Below are positions 8,234 through 17,783 of a stretch of DNA of 64,000 nucleotides, piece by piece. Source of the stretch: Phycisphaerae bacterium (GTDB taxonomy: Bacteria > Planctomycetota > Phycisphaerae > UBA1845 > UTPLA1); NCBI GenBank assembly GCA_035275405.1, contig DATEMU010000005.1, positions 62,001 to 126,000 on the forward strand, given 5' to 3'. A program made the translations under genes and the position numbers. The first letter of the stretch is position 1, and every line of letters begins with the position of its first letter. The notes beneath the pieces were generated by a model. The model saw nothing but the letters and a program-made list of their open reading frames with translations. It did not search any database and was not told the DNA's origin.

Positions 8234-10435
8234 CTACGACTGCTTTGCCGCCGGCTTCTTTTCGTCGGGCTTTTTGGGCTTGAACTCCTCCGGAATCAGG
8301 TTGGCCGGCGTATCACCTTTGCGAATGATGACTTCAATGACAAATCGCTGATCTTCGGTCATCTTCTCGCCCGTGACAGGATCAGCGTCCTTGGCCTTGT
8401 CTCGAACTTTGCTCGTCTCTTCCGCGACCGATCCCCCGCCCGCGGATTCCACAGGCTCAGTCGGGCCGCCTCCGCCGAAATTCGGAAGGCCCGGTCCCCC
8501 GCCCCGCCCACCGCGGCCGCCGGTACCGCCGCCGTCCGTACCCCGGCCTCGCCCACGACCTCCACGTCCTCCGCCGCTTCCGGGAGTATTTCCGCCTCCT
8601 CCTGCCAGAGGCTTTTCCGGCTCGACAACGGTCGCCGATTCGGCGGGCCGCTTCATCACTTTGGCCAGCGACACTTTCTCGACGTAGAAGCCCTTGCCCG
8701 GCGCCTTGCCCAGCGTATCCAGCGTCTTGATGAGCGTCTCGTCCAGCCATTTGGCCGGCTTCGGATCGCTGGTCCCGCCGGTAATCTGCACCGCCCAACC
8801 CGCCTTGCGCGGCCCGGTCGGTTTCTGTCCGGCCTGCAGGAAGAAAATCGAAGGATCCTGCGGGTGATACAGCATGTCGAGCTTTTCAATCCACAGGTAG
8901 CGGCGTTCGGGCCGTGCGACCTGTTCAGCGACCTTGCGATATTCTCCCGCCGTCGCCGCGGTCTTCAGATCCGCGGGGGCCGCCGCCGCCGCGGCGCGAT
9001 GGATCACATCCATGATGCGCGGCACGAAAACGTTGTTCTCGGGAAGCTTGGCGAGGGCCTTGAGAAAGCTCTGATCGCCTTTGAGACCGGCGTTCACCTT
9101 GTTTAATTCCGATTGAAACCACTCGGCCGCGCCGGCGACCTTGGCCCCTTTTTCGAGCGGCGCCTCGCCGGCGCTCCCGTTCACGATCCTTTCCGCCTCG
9201 TCCTTGCTGGAAACCCGTTGGACGCTGATGCTGGAGAGGTTGCCCTTCGCGCTGTTAATCTGACCCTCGGCGAGGACGTTGCCGACCCACAGCGAAGCCC
9301 CCGCCACCGCCAGGCAGGCCGCCGCGCCGGTAAACCATGGCCGCTTCTTGCGCCACAGCAGCGTCTTGCGGACCTCCAGCGGAATCAGGTTGGATTGCAC
9401 GCCGGCCAGTCCGAGCCCCTGTATCGCCAGACCGTAGGCGACGGCAAAACTGGCAATGTTGTCCACGAACGGCGATGACTGTTCGAGGTTCGCCGCGGCC
9501 ATCTTCTTAAAGCCCGAAAGACGCTCCACCTCGATTTGCAGGTTTTGATTCAGGAACTTCTGCAGCCCCGGCAGCTTGAAGGCATTGCCCATGCCGATCA
9601 CGCGGGTGATCTGCGCCTCGCGGTGCGTCGACGTGTAATACCCGACCGACCGCTGTACCTCCGACACGAGGTCCGCGAAGACCGGCCGCATCGCCTGAAA
9701 GACCTGCCGGGCGTATTTCGATGTCGCCGCGTTGCGCTTGAGCTTCTCCGCCTTCTTGAACGAAATCTTAAACGCCGAAACGAGCGCCTCCGTGAACCGG
9801 TTGCCCCCGATCGGAATCGGCCGCGACCAGATGCGATTTCCCTCCATCACGATCAGGTCCGTGGCCAGCGCGCCCATATCGAGCAGAACGCACGCCTTCT
9901 GTGGCTCCGTCCCCTGTTCAAAGCGGGCCGCGTTGTACGAGGCCATCGGACTGGTCTGAACAATGAACGGCTCGATGCCCTGATCCGTGAAGTGGATCAG
10001 ATAATTGCGAATCAACTCCTTGCGGATGGCGAAGATCCCCACTTCCACGTCCGGCGAATCCTTCTCCGCGAACACCTGATAATCCCACACGACCTCGTCC
10101 AGATCGAACGGGATCTGCTGGCTCGCTTCGTACTGCACCATGTCCGGGATCTTCTTCGCTTCGACGGGGGGCATTTTCGTGAATCGCGTCAGCGTCTGTT
10201 GACCGGGTACCGAGACGACGATGCGGCTGTCTTTGAGATTGTTGCGCGAGGCAAACGTCTGCAGGGCCTTCGCGATCATCCCCGCCGCGTCGGTCTCGCC
10301 CTCGGAAAGGATCGACTCGTGCTCGACGACATCGAACGCCAGCATCTCCACGCCGTCCCCCGCATGCTGGAGCTTGATGGCCTTGAGCAGGCACTGCCCG
10401 ACGTCGATCCCCCAGACGGGTTGTTTGGATGCCAT
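8234..10435 (-). CDS. pilM: PilM-PilN-type fusion, pilus assembly ATPase-like protein
   Basis: A 733-aa protein. Residues 1 to about 345 are an actin-like PilM domain (VWGIDVGQCLLKAIKL phosphate-1 loop, VVSVPGQQTLTRF, QIPFDLDEVVWDYQV, LDMGALATDLIVME). Next come a transmembrane helix near residues 370-390 and a periplasmic PilN-like region, so PilM and PilN appear fused. The C-terminus has a glycine/arginine-rich low-complexity stretch (repeated GGRGGRG) between about 620 and 680, then a KP-rich tail. ATG 10435 is preferred over the upstream TTG 10447 because GGAG lies 6 bases before it. In the type IV pilus machine PilM binds the PilN cytoplasmic tail; here the two would be covalently joined. 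First gene of the three-gene operon. Confidence 0.88.
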   Translation of the reverse strand: MASKQPVWGIDVGQCLLKAIKLQHAGDGVEMLAFDVVEHESILSEGETDAAGMIAKALQTFASRNNLKDSRIVVSVPGQQTLTRFTKMPPVEAKKIPDMVQYEASQQIPFDLDEVVWDYQVFAEKDSPDVEVGIFAIRKELIRNYLIHFTDQGIEPFIVQTSPMASYNAARFEQGTEPQKACVLLDMGALATDLIVMEGNRIWSRPIPIGGNRFTEALVSAFKISFKKAEKLKRNAATSKYARQVFQAMRPVFADLVSEVQRSVGYYTSTHREAQITRVIGMGNAFKLPGLQKFLNQNLQIEVERLSGFKKMAAANLEQSSPFVDNIASFAVAYGLAIQGLGLAGVQSNLIPLEVRKTLLWRKKRPWFTGAAACLAVAGASLWVGNVLAEGQINSAKGNLSSISVQRVSSKDEAERIVNGSAGEAPLEKGAKVAGAAEWFQSELNKVNAGLKGDQSFLKALAKLPENNVFVPRIMDVIHRAAAAAAPADLKTAATAGEYRKVAEQVARPERRYLWIEKLDMLYHPQDPSIFFLQAGQKPTGPRKAGWAVQITGGTSDPKPAKWLDETLIKTLDTLGKAPGKGFYVEKVSLAKVMKRPAESATVVEPEKPLAGGGGNTPGSGGGRGGRGRGRGTDGGGTGGRGGRGGGPGLPNFGGGGPTEPVESAGGGSVAEETSKVRDKAKDADPVTGEKMTEDQRFVIEVIIRKGDTPANLIPEEFKPKKPDEKKPAAKQS

Positions 10436-10683
10436 GGCGATCTCCAAAAAACGGAGCGGCTGATCCGTTGTCGGGCATCCCCTTGACCAAATTACGCTTT
10501 GCGGTGCTTCACGAGTCGGCGCTGGCGGGCGGGCCGAACCGGCGGCCGGCGCCGTACCATGCGCCGCGGGCCAATCCAGCAGGGAGGGCGGGGATGCCTT
10601 GTCTCCATACTTTATCTTGCCGGAAGGTCCGCGTCAACGTCACCCCGGCTTTCTCGGACCATCGCCACGCCGAGACTACCGAC

Positions 10684-12909
10684 TCATACGAGCAAATTCT
10701 CGATTTTCACCGGCAGTTCCCGCACGCGAACGCCCGTGGCATGGTGGACCGCCGCCGTGATCGCGGCGGCCAAGCCTGCCAGTCCGATCTCGCCGATCCC
10801 GCGTGCGCCAAGCTCATTCACCTCCTTGTCGGGGAACTCGATGAAATGAACGTCTATGGGCGGGACGTCCGCGTTGACCGCGACAATGTAGTCGGCCAGA
10901 TTACTGTTGATCGGGGCGCCGCTTTGCGGGTCGTAAGTCGTGTGCTCGAACAGGGCCATGCCGATTCCCATCACGACGGCGCCCTCGATCTGGTTCCTGC
11001 CCGCCAGCGGGTTGAGGATGCGGCCGGCGTCGAAGACACTCACCACGCGGCTGACGCGCAACCGGGCAATCTCGGGCTGCCACGTGACCTCGACGAAGTG
11101 ACAGCCGAACGAGTGCATGGACACCTTCGGGTTGGGCAGACCGAACGTCCCTTCTGACTTACCGTTGCCGCTGACCAGGCGGAGGTTGGCGCGGCGCAGT
11201 AAATCCGCGAACGGCACGGCGCCGGCCGAGCCGTCCGCCTTCACAAAGACCCGGCCCTCTTCGAAACCCAGATCGGTCGGCTTTCGTTTTTCGAACGGCG
11301 ATCCCGGCGTCGAGGTTGCAACGGTCAGAAGCGATGCGATGGCGCTATTCGCCGCGGCGAGGACGGCCGGAACCACCGACGACGTCGCCAGCGAACCACC
11401 CGAGATGGGGCCCTCCGGAAGCGCCGTATCGCCCAGCGCCACTTCGACCTTGTCGAGTGGCACGCCGGTCTTTTGCGCGGCGAGCTGCGCGAGGATAGTG
11501 TACGTGCCGGTGCCGATGTCCTGCGTGCCGCACGCCACGCGGGCGGTGCCATCGTCGCGAAGCTGGACATTGGCGTCGGCGGGGAAGCGCCCGGCCATCC
11601 ACGAACACCCGGCCATTCCCCAGCCGAGGACAAGGCCGTCGCGCTTCATCGAACCGACCTCCGGCGTGCGCTTCGACCAGCCGAACTTCTCCGCGCCGAA
11701 TTCAAAACACTCGAGCAAATGGCGTGAAGAGAATGGAATCCCCAGCCCCTCGTCCATTTTCGGCTCGTTGACGACGCGCAGTTTGACGGGGTCGATCTTG
11801 AGTTGATCGGCCAGCTCATTTAGCGCCGACTCGGTCGCGTAGAGCCCGGGTACCGCGCCGGGTCCGCGCATCGGGGTGGGCGAGCCGATGTGGCGCTTGG
11901 CGCGGCCCATCGTCACGCGGAGATTGGGCACGCTGTAGTGAAACGCCGTCGATTCGCCGCAGTCTTCGTGGTAGTCATCGAGGATGGCCCGGTCGTTAAC
12001 GTAGTCCTGCTGGAGTGAGACGAGCCGGCCTTCACGTGTGGCACCGAGGCGTACCCGTTGCTGGGTGCGCGGCCGATGACCGACTGTCTGGAACATCATC
12101 TTGCGGCTGATGACCAGCTTGATGGGCTTGCCCAGCTGCCGCGCCGCCGCGGCGGCCAGCGAACAATGAGTCCATGGCCACAGCTTGCACCCGAAACCCG
12201 AGCCCAGAAACTTGGTGATGACGCGGACGCGCTCCTGGGGCAGGCCGAACATTTGCGCAAGGATGCCCTGCAGGTTGGTGATTCCCTGCGAGGCCTCGTA
12301 CAGCGTCAAGGTCGACCCATCCCAGATCGCGGTCGTGGCGTGCAGCTCGATGGGGTTGTGCGTCTCGGCCGGCGTGACATAGGTCTGGTCGAGCTTGATC
12401 GGTGCCTTCGCGAACGCGGCCTCGGCATCCCCGCGATGGCTATGCACGACGGGCTCGTCATCCGCCGTGAGATCGGTGGCGACGTTCGGTTTATCCTTCA
12501 CGTACGTCACGCGGACCGCATCGGCGGCGGCCTTGGCGGTTTCGAAGGTGTCCGCAACCGCGAGCGCGACGTATTGTCCGTAATAGCGAATGACGTCGTC
12601 TTCGAAGGGTGGGCGCCGCTCGTCGCAGATGCCGGAAAAACCCGGACCCGGTATCGAACGAAAGATCTTCCCGATGTTGCCGCGATGCAGAATCGCGCGC
12701 ACGCCGGGCATCTTCTCGGCCGCAGCCGTGTCCAGCTTTTCGATACGGCCGTTGGCGATCGTCGCCTCGACCGGCACGGCATAAAGCTGCCCGGGGAAGT
12801 TGAAATCGGACGTGTACTGCGCGACACCGCTCACCTTGAGCGGGCCATCGACGCGCGGCGCGCTTCGACCAATTGGCGAAGCGGTTGGGGCATCTCGTGA
12901 TGTCTGCAT
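10684..12909 (-). CDS. paoC: Molybdopterin-binding subunit of xanthine dehydrogenase-family oxidoreductase (PaoC-like)
   Basis: The 741-aa catalytic subunit of a PaoABC/YagTSR-type aldehyde oxidoreductase, which oxidises aldehydes (often aromatic) to acids at a molybdenum-cytosine-dinucleotide cofactor. The aldehyde oxidase hammerhead domain covers about residues 18-125, and the two Mo-cofactor-binding domains follow (GSGFGCK, RGPGAVPG, GTQDIGTGTYT). The active-site glutamate is in the C-terminal GARGIGEIG motif. It lies in the same direction as the paoA- and paoB-like genes but is separated from them by an Ohr-like gene and an SDR gene. No paoD-type chaperone gene is visible in the window. 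No strong ribosome-binding site precedes the ATG. Confidence 0.9.
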   Translation of the reverse strand: MQTSRDAPTASPIGRSAPRVDGPLKVSGVAQYTSDFNFPGQLYAVPVEATIANGRIEKLDTAAAEKMPGVRAILHRGNIGKIFRSIPGPGFSGICDERRPPFEDDVIRYYGQYVALAVADTFETAKAAADAVRVTYVKDKPNVATDLTADDEPVVHSHRGDAEAAFAKAPIKLDQTYVTPAETHNPIELHATTAIWDGSTLTLYEASQGITNLQGILAQMFGLPQERVRVITKFLGSGFGCKLWPWTHCSLAAAAARQLGKPIKLVISRKMMFQTVGHRPRTQQRVRLGATREGRLVSLQQDYVNDRAILDDYHEDCGESTAFHYSVPNLRVTMGRAKRHIGSPTPMRGPGAVPGLYATESALNELADQLKIDPVKLRVVNEPKMDEGLGIPFSSRHLLECFEFGAEKFGWSKRTPEVGSMKRDGLVLGWGMAGCSWMAGRFPADANVQLRDDGTARVACGTQDIGTGTYTILAQLAAQKTGVPLDKVEVALGDTALPEGPISGGSLATSSVVPAVLAAANSAIASLLTVATSTPGSPFEKRKPTDLGFEEGRVFVKADGSAGAVPFADLLRRANLRLVSGNGKSEGTFGLPNPKVSMHSFGCHFVEVTWQPEIARLRVSRVVSVFDAGRILNPLAGRNQIEGAVVMGIGMALFEHTTYDPQSGAPINSNLADYIVAVNADVPPIDVHFIEFPDKEVNELGARGIGEIGLAGLAAAITAAVHHATGVRVRELPVKIENLLV

Positions 12910-12931
12910 GTTAGCACCTTTTGCCGAGTAT

Positions 12932-13363
12932 CTACGCAGCTGCTTCCACCAGCCTGCCGTTCGCCTGCAGCTTCACCTCGATGTTGCCGCGCGTCGCCCT
13001 GGAATAGGGGCAGATGGTATGCGCTTTGGCGACGAGGGATTCGGCCTGCGCCTGGTCTACGCCGTCCAGCTCCGAATTAAGCGTCACGTCCAGGAAGTAC
13101 CCGCTTTCGTCCTTGTTGAGGTTCACGATCGCGGTCACCTTGATGTCATTGGCACTCACGGGGATTTTCGCAAGCCCTGCCGCCGCTTTGATCGCGCCGC
13201 CGAAGCAGGCCGAATAACCGGCCGCGAACAACTGCTCCGGGTTGGTGCCGGGGCCTTTCGACCCCGGCGGCCAAAGATTGAGATTGATCTTGCCGTCCGG
13301 ACTGTTAGCTTTGCCTTCGCGGCCCGCAGTGGCGCCGGCGGTTTCGGATGCGAGTACGGCCAT
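12932..13363 (-). CDS. ohr: Ohr/OsmC-family organic hydroperoxide reductase
   Basis: A 143-aa OsmC-superfamily peroxidase of the Ohr subgroup, which reduces organic hydroperoxides with a cysteine pair. Both redox cysteines are present: GYSACFGGA (peroxidatic, about residue 57) and HTICPYS (resolving, near the C-terminus). The conserved NPEQLFAAGY segment is also present. ATG 13363 is chosen over GTG 13372 because GAGG sits about 8 bases upstream of it. The gene lies between the SDR gene and the molybdenum subunit gene on one strand, which suggests that oxidative protection is co-expressed with the oxidoreductase. Confidence 0.9.
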   Translation of the reverse strand: MAVLASETAGATAGREGKANSPDGKINLNLWPPGSKGPGTNPEQLFAAGYSACFGGAIKAAAGLAKIPVSANDIKVTAIVNLNKDESGYFLDVTLNSELDGVDQAQAESLVAKAHTICPYSRATRGNIEVKLQANGRLVEAAA

Positions 13364-13435
13364 GGTTTTCACCTCAAGATTGCTTTGTGTAGCGATCGAC
13401 GCGCCGACCCTATGCCCGCCGCCGCCACTGTTCGC

Positions 13436-14191
13436 TCATGTCTGAACTATGGACCGCCTGAGCCAGTCCTCGAAACGCGTCGGTCCGAGGCGCGCGTTCT
13501 GGCCGGGGGTGAGACTCTGATCGTTCAGCCTTGTGCCATAGTAGAGTGCCTGGACGTCAGTGGTCACCTTCCGTGCGTCCCGGTTGGCAGTCAGAAATCG
13601 CCGGACAAGGTCGTCCTGACGGATCGGTTCGGGGCCCGCCACCTCGATCGTGCCGTTCAACGGCTGCTCGACCGCAACGTCGGCCAGCGCAGCCGCGACG
13701 TCATCCGACACGATGGGCTGCATCAGAGCCGGCGGCAACCGGACGGTTGGCCCGTCGGTGGCCGATTGGGCGATCGCGCCCACGAACTCGAAGAACTGAG
13801 TGGCTCGGAGGATGGTAAACGGAATCCGGGATGCCTTGATCAGCTTCTCCTGGGCCATCTTCGCGCGCAAGTAGCCGCTGTCGGGCAGCCGGTCGGCGCC
13901 GACGACCGACAGCGCGACGTGATGGCGCACGCCGGCCGCCGCTTCGGCCGCAAGCAGGTTGCGCCCCGACGTCTCGAAGAATTCCAAAACCGCCTTGTCC
14001 TCGAACGAAGGCGAGTTCGCCACGTCGACGACGACCTGAGCCCCGGCCAGCGATTCAGCCAGTCCCTCGCCAGTGACGGTGTTGACGCCCGAAGAGGGCG
14101 ACGCCGCCACGACCTCGTGCCCACGCTGGCGAAGGTTGTTCACCAGCTTCTTTCCGATGAGCCCGCTGCCGCCGATGACCACAATCTTCAT
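13436..14191 (-). CDS. NAD(P)-binding SDR-like protein (NmrA/atypical SDR)
   Basis: A 251-aa Rossmann-fold protein. The N-terminal IGGSGLIGKKLV motif binds NAD(P), and ASPSSG at the end of strand 2 suggests NADP preference. No YxxxK catalytic pair is evident, and the sequence VGADRLPDSGYLRAKMAQEKLI resembles the atypical NmrA-like/quinone-reductase branch. It may act as a redox sensor or an NADPH-dependent reductase. AGGAG lies 7 bases before the ATG. It sits inside the Pao-like operon between the FAD subunit and ohr, so a role in aldehyde or peroxide stress is possible but unproven. Confidence 0.82.
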   Translation of the reverse strand: MKIVVIGGSGLIGKKLVNNLRQRGHEVVAASPSSGVNTVTGEGLAESLAGAQVVVDVANSPSFEDKAVLEFFETSGRNLLAAEAAAGVRHHVALSVVGADRLPDSGYLRAKMAQEKLIKASRIPFTILRATQFFEFVGAIAQSATDGPTVRLPPALMQPIVSDDVAAALADVAVEQPLNGTIEVAGPEPIRQDDLVRRFLTANRDARKVTTDVQALYYGTRLNDQSLTPGQNARLGPTRFEDWLRRSIVQT

Positions 14192-14218
14192 GGCAAATCT
14201 CCTGGCAAGTCGAAAAAA

Positions 14219-15220
14219 TCAGCCTGTAGCCGCCATTCGCAGGGCATGCGCGAGGCAGCGCTTGGCCAGTTCGATCTTGAACCCGTTCTCGCTCTGCGGT
14301 TTGGCGTCGCGTAGCGCCGCCTCCGCTGCTTTGCGGAAGTTGCCCGTGTCGGCGGGCTGACCGACGAGCGCCGCTTCGGCCTCGGGTGATCGCCACGGCT
14401 TGGTCCCCACGCCGCCCAGCGCGACACGCGCCCGCGTCACCATCCCGCCGGCGATCGTCATCACAACCGCGGCTGACGCCAGGGCGAATTCGTACGACGC
14501 GCGGTCGCGCAGCTTCAGATAAAGCTGCTTGCTTCTCGCCACCGGCGGCGGAAGCGTCACGTGCGTGATGAGGTCGCCGGGTTCCAGCACCGTTTCGCGA
14601 TGCGGAGTGTCGCCGGGTAGCAGATGAAATTCGCCGAAGGGGACGGCGCGCGATCCCTTCGGCCCCTGCACGTGGATCGTCGCCTCCAGCGCCGCCATCG
14701 CCACACACATATCTGATGGGTTTGTTGCGATGCAGTGTTCACTGGTGCCGAGGACGGCCAGCGACCGATTGAAGCCGGTGATGGCCGGGCAGCCGGTACC
14801 CGGCTCACGCTTGTTGCACGGCATGGCCGTATCGCGGAAGTACACGCAGCGGGTCCGCTGGAGCAGATTCCCCGCCGTCGTCGCCATGTTGCGAAGCTGA
14901 GCGGAAGCGCCCGACAGGATGGCCTGCGACAGCACGGCGTAGTCTCGCGCCACCGTCGGATGGTGGGCGAGATCGGCGTTGCGCACCGTGGCGCCGATTT
15001 TCAGCCCGCCATCGGGCGTGACCTCGATCTTGCCGAGCGGCAGGCGATTGATGTCGAGCAGGCGCTCGGGGGTTTCGACGTTCAGCTTCATCAGGTCAAT
15101 CAGCGTCGTTCCGCCGGCGAGAAAGCGCACGTCAGCGCCCTGCTGCGCCGTCTTCGACTTCGCCGCGGTCTCCACCGCCGCCGCAGGGTCTTCCGGCCGA
15201 ATGAATTGAAATGTCTTCAT
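14219..15220 (-). CDS. paoB: FAD-binding subunit of molybdenum hydroxylase (PaoB-like)
   Basis: A 333-aa subunit of the CO dehydrogenase flavoprotein/xanthine dehydrogenase FAD family. FAD-binding motifs are FLAGGTTL (about residues 33-40) and ATTAGNLLQRTRC (about 111-123). Like E. coli PaoB, it carries an insertion with extra cysteines (RCVYFRDTAMPCNKREPGTGC), expected to hold a [4Fe-4S] cluster that is absent from most relatives. The C-terminal domain (residues about 220-325) is normal. It lies 21 bp after the paoA-like gene. It passes electrons from the Fe-S subunit to an external acceptor. Confidence 0.9.
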   Translation of the reverse strand: MKTFQFIRPEDPAAAVETAAKSKTAQQGADVRFLAGGTTLIDLMKLNVETPERLLDINRLPLGKIEVTPDGGLKIGATVRNADLAHHPTVARDYAVLSQAILSGASAQLRNMATTAGNLLQRTRCVYFRDTAMPCNKREPGTGCPAITGFNRSLAVLGTSEHCIATNPSDMCVAMAALEATIHVQGPKGSRAVPFGEFHLLPGDTPHRETVLEPGDLITHVTLPPPVARSKQLYLKLRDRASYEFALASAAVVMTIAGGMVTRARVALGGVGTKPWRSPEAEAALVGQPADTGNFRKAAEAALRDAKPQSENGFKIELAKRCLAHALRMAATG

Positions 15221-15241
15221 AACGGCCGCTCCTCCGCGCAG

Positions 15242-15880
15242 CTATGTGCTTTTGCGAACCCGCTGAATCGCCGACACGATATTGGGATACGCCCCGCAGC
15301 GGCAGATGTTGCCGCTCATCAGCTCCTTCACGGCCGCATCATCCGTTCCGCACGGTTCTTTCAGGAGCGCGACCGCCGACATGATCTGGCCGGAGGTGCA
15401 ATATCCGCACTGGTATCCGTCGCAGGCCAGGAACGCCGCCTGCATGGGGTGCAGGGCGTCCGGCGTACCGAGGCCCTCGATGGTGGTGATCTCCTCCCCG
15501 TCGTGCATCAAAGCGAGCGTCAGGCATGAATTCACGCGCCGTCCATTGACGTGTACCGTACAGGCCCCGCATTGCCCGTGATCGCAACCCTTCTTCGTTC
15601 CGGTCAGTGTCAAATTCTCGCGGAGGCAATCCAGCAGCGTCGTTCGCGGATCGACGCGAAGCTTGCGGACGGTGCCGTTAATGCGCAGCGTCAGCGGAAC
15701 CGCGCCCTCGATATTCGGCCCGTCTGAGATAGGCGCCGCCGATTCGCTCTGCGCGAGTGCACTTTCCGCGTTCACCGGTAGATACCCCGCGATCGCTCCA
15801 ACCGCCGCCGTGCCACCGGTGGCCTGAAGAAATGCCCGGCGGGTCGGACGTGACGGGCTCGATGACGGATCGTGACGCAT
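15242..15880 (-). CDS. paoA: 2Fe-2S subunit of molybdenum hydroxylase with Tat signal (PaoA-like)
   Basis: A 212-aa subunit carrying the two [2Fe-2S] clusters. The N-terminus has a Tat signal (TRRAFLQATGG, then a hydrophobic run ending at SALAQ), so the complex is exported folded to the periplasm. The plant-type ferredoxin domain has cysteines in GCDHGQCGAC and SCLTLA. The all-helical domain has GYQCGYCTSGQI and GNICRCGAY. This is the first gene of the operon; GGAGG lies 4 bases before the ATG. It diverges from the symporter gene across a 119-bp intergenic region that must hold both promoters. Confidence 0.92.
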   Translation of the reverse strand: MRHDPSSSPSRPTRRAFLQATGGTAAVGAIAGYLPVNAESALAQSESAAPISDGPNIEGAVPLTLRINGTVRKLRVDPRTTLLDCLRENLTLTGTKKGCDHGQCGACTVHVNGRRVNSCLTLALMHDGEEITTIEGLGTPDALHPMQAAFLACDGYQCGYCTSGQIMSAVALLKEPCGTDDAAVKELMSGNICRCGAYPNIVSAIQRVRKST

Positions 15881-15999
15881 GGATCCTCCATTCGAGCAGC
15901 CAGCCTATCGGAAAGTGCGTCCGACAGTCCATCCTTTTTTCGTAAAGATGATGACAATAGACACTCGCCAAAATCCGCGGTTGCGGGCATATTCTCCCA

Positions 16000-17724
16000 A
16001 TGCTCCTGGCGGAAATCTCCCCTCCCCTTAATGGGTTTGGTTGGCCCGACTGGCTCGTCGTCGCGGCCTACCTGGTGCTGACGACCATCCTCGGGGCGGC
16101 CCTCTCCGGCCGCGCCTCGACGATTCGCGATTTCTTTCTCGGCGGTCGCAAGCTCCCCTGGTGGGCCATCTGCGGCTCCATCGTCGCGACCGAAGTCTCG
16201 GCGGCCACGATCGTCGGCGTGCCCACCATCAGCTTCGCCGCCGGCGGCAACCTCACCTATCTGCAACTCGCGCTCGGCAGCATCCTCGCGCGGTTCATCA
16301 TCGCCCGCTACTTCATCAATCGTTACTACGAACACGAAATCTACAGCCCCTACGACTACGTGGGAACGCGCCTCGGCCCCCGCGTCCGCCAGACCACGAC
16401 CGGCCTGTTCTTCGTCGGCGCCGTCCTCGGCCAGGGCGCCCGCCTCTACATCACCGCCTTCGTCCTCAGCGTCGTCGCCGGCATCAATCTGACCACTGCG
16501 ATCTGGCTCATGGGCGCCTTCGCCGTCGGCTGGACGCTCATCGGCGGAATGGTCACCGTCATCTGGACCGACGTGATTCAATTCGTCGTGATGGTCGTCG
16601 GGGCCGGTGCCGCGCTCATCGCCGCCGTCGTCGCGGTCCCCGGTGGGTTCGCCGAAGTGGCGCGCTTTGCCGACCAGACCGACAAACTCCGATTGTTCAA
16701 TCTCAGCCCGGACCTTTCCGTGGAGTATACGCTGTGGTGTGGACTCCTGGCGCTGCCCTTCCTGAATCTCGCCGCGTTCGGCACCGATCAGGTGATGGCC
16801 CAGCGCTTCTTCTGCTGCAAGACCCAGGCCGACGCCCGCAAGGCCGTGCTCTGGAGCAACATCAGCCTGTTCATCCCGGTGCTGATGCTCTTCGTCGGCA
16901 TCGCCATCGCCGCCTACTTCCAGCACGCATCCCTCACGACGACCGAACAGGCCCTGATGAAACAGGACAAGAACTACCTCCTGCCCCTCTTCATCGTCCA
17001 TCAGCTTCCCGTCGGACTGCGCGGTCTCGTCGTCGCCGCCATCTTCGCCGCCGCCATCTCCACCCTCGAAGGCGCCCTCGCCGCCCTCTCCCAGGCCACG
17101 GTCGGACTTGTCTACCCCGCCGATCGGCTCGCGGGCGAGGAAGATCGCCGTACGGCGGCCGGCCGCATGAGCCTCGTGGTCCTTTCCAAGCTCCTCGTCA
17201 TCGGCTGGGGCGTCGCGCTCTGCCTCATGGCCATCGGCTGCATCACCATCGCCAAACAGTACAAGAACGTCATCGACCTCGCGCTCTCGCTCGTGCGCTA
17301 CACGTATGGCCCGCTCCTGGGCATCTTCCTGCTCGCGTTCCTACGTCGCCCACCGGACGACCGCGGTCTCTTCTGGGCCGTCGGTCTGGCGATCATGGCC
17401 GTCATCGGCATGTCGATCCACGACCTGAAACCCGTACTCATCTTGGGCCGCATGCAGGATCTTTCGGACGCCTTTGTCTGGTCTGCCGCCGCGCTCGCCT
17501 CCCTGGTCGGCTGGTTTCGTTTCCGTCTGGACGCTTGGCGCCCGGCGATCGTCGCGGCAACCTCCGTCCTTATCGTCCTGCTCCACCATCTCCAAGTAGG
17601 CACAACGCCGCACGGCGACCCACTTCGCATGGCCGCGTACTGGCACTACCCGATTGCGGCGCTGATGACATTTGCTGTCGGTTATCTATTGGGGCGACGC
17701 GATGAGGAAAAACAGATGCAATAG
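16000..17724 (+). CDS. Sodium:solute symporter (SSS family)
   Basis: A 574-aa integral membrane transporter of the SSS family (about 13-14 helices), which couples solute uptake to sodium entry. Characteristic stretches are RDFFLGGRKLPWWA at the start of helix 2, the ATEVSAAT sodium-site region, GGMVTVIWTDVIQF in helix 6, and the LEGALAALSQATV segment late in the protein. The substrate is unknown; sugars, amino acids and vitamins are all served by this family. No ribosome-binding site is visible; a TATTCT-like box lies directly before the ATG, so the message may be leaderless. It diverges from the Pao-like operon. Confidence 0.9.
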   Translation: MLLAEISPPLNGFGWPDWLVVAAYLVLTTILGAALSGRASTIRDFFLGGRKLPWWAICGSIVATEVSAATIVGVPTISFAAGGNLTYLQLALGSILARFIIARYFINRYYEHEIYSPYDYVGTRLGPRVRQTTTGLFFVGAVLGQGARLYITAFVLSVVAGINLTTAIWLMGAFAVGWTLIGGMVTVIWTDVIQFVVMVVGAGAALIAAVVAVPGGFAEVARFADQTDKLRLFNLSPDLSVEYTLWCGLLALPFLNLAAFGTDQVMAQRFFCCKTQADARKAVLWSNISLFIPVLMLFVGIAIAAYFQHASLTTTEQALMKQDKNYLLPLFIVHQLPVGLRGLVVAAIFAAAISTLEGALAALSQATVGLVYPADRLAGEEDRRTAAGRMSLVVLSKLLVIGWGVALCLMAIGCITIAKQYKNVIDLALSLVRYTYGPLLGIFLLAFLRRPPDDRGLFWAVGLAIMAVIGMSIHDLKPVLILGRMQDLSDAFVWSAAALASLVGWFRFRLDAWRPAIVAATSVLIVLLHHLQVGTTPHGDPLRMAAYWHYPIAALMTFAVGYLLGRRDEEKQMQ

Positions 17725-17783
17725 ACATCTGATCCGATACTCGACGCGGATTACTTTAACGAAGTCAAACTGCCGATCGGCAC

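Noticed and set aside
9536-10486. Long plus-strand open frame opposite pilM
   Set aside because: Antisense of the PilM domain; its residues show no family and are biased by GC-rich third positions.
12800-14314. 504-codon plus-strand open frame over ohr and the SDR gene
   Set aside because: The minus strand holds three clear family matches; this frame is a GC-driven shadow.
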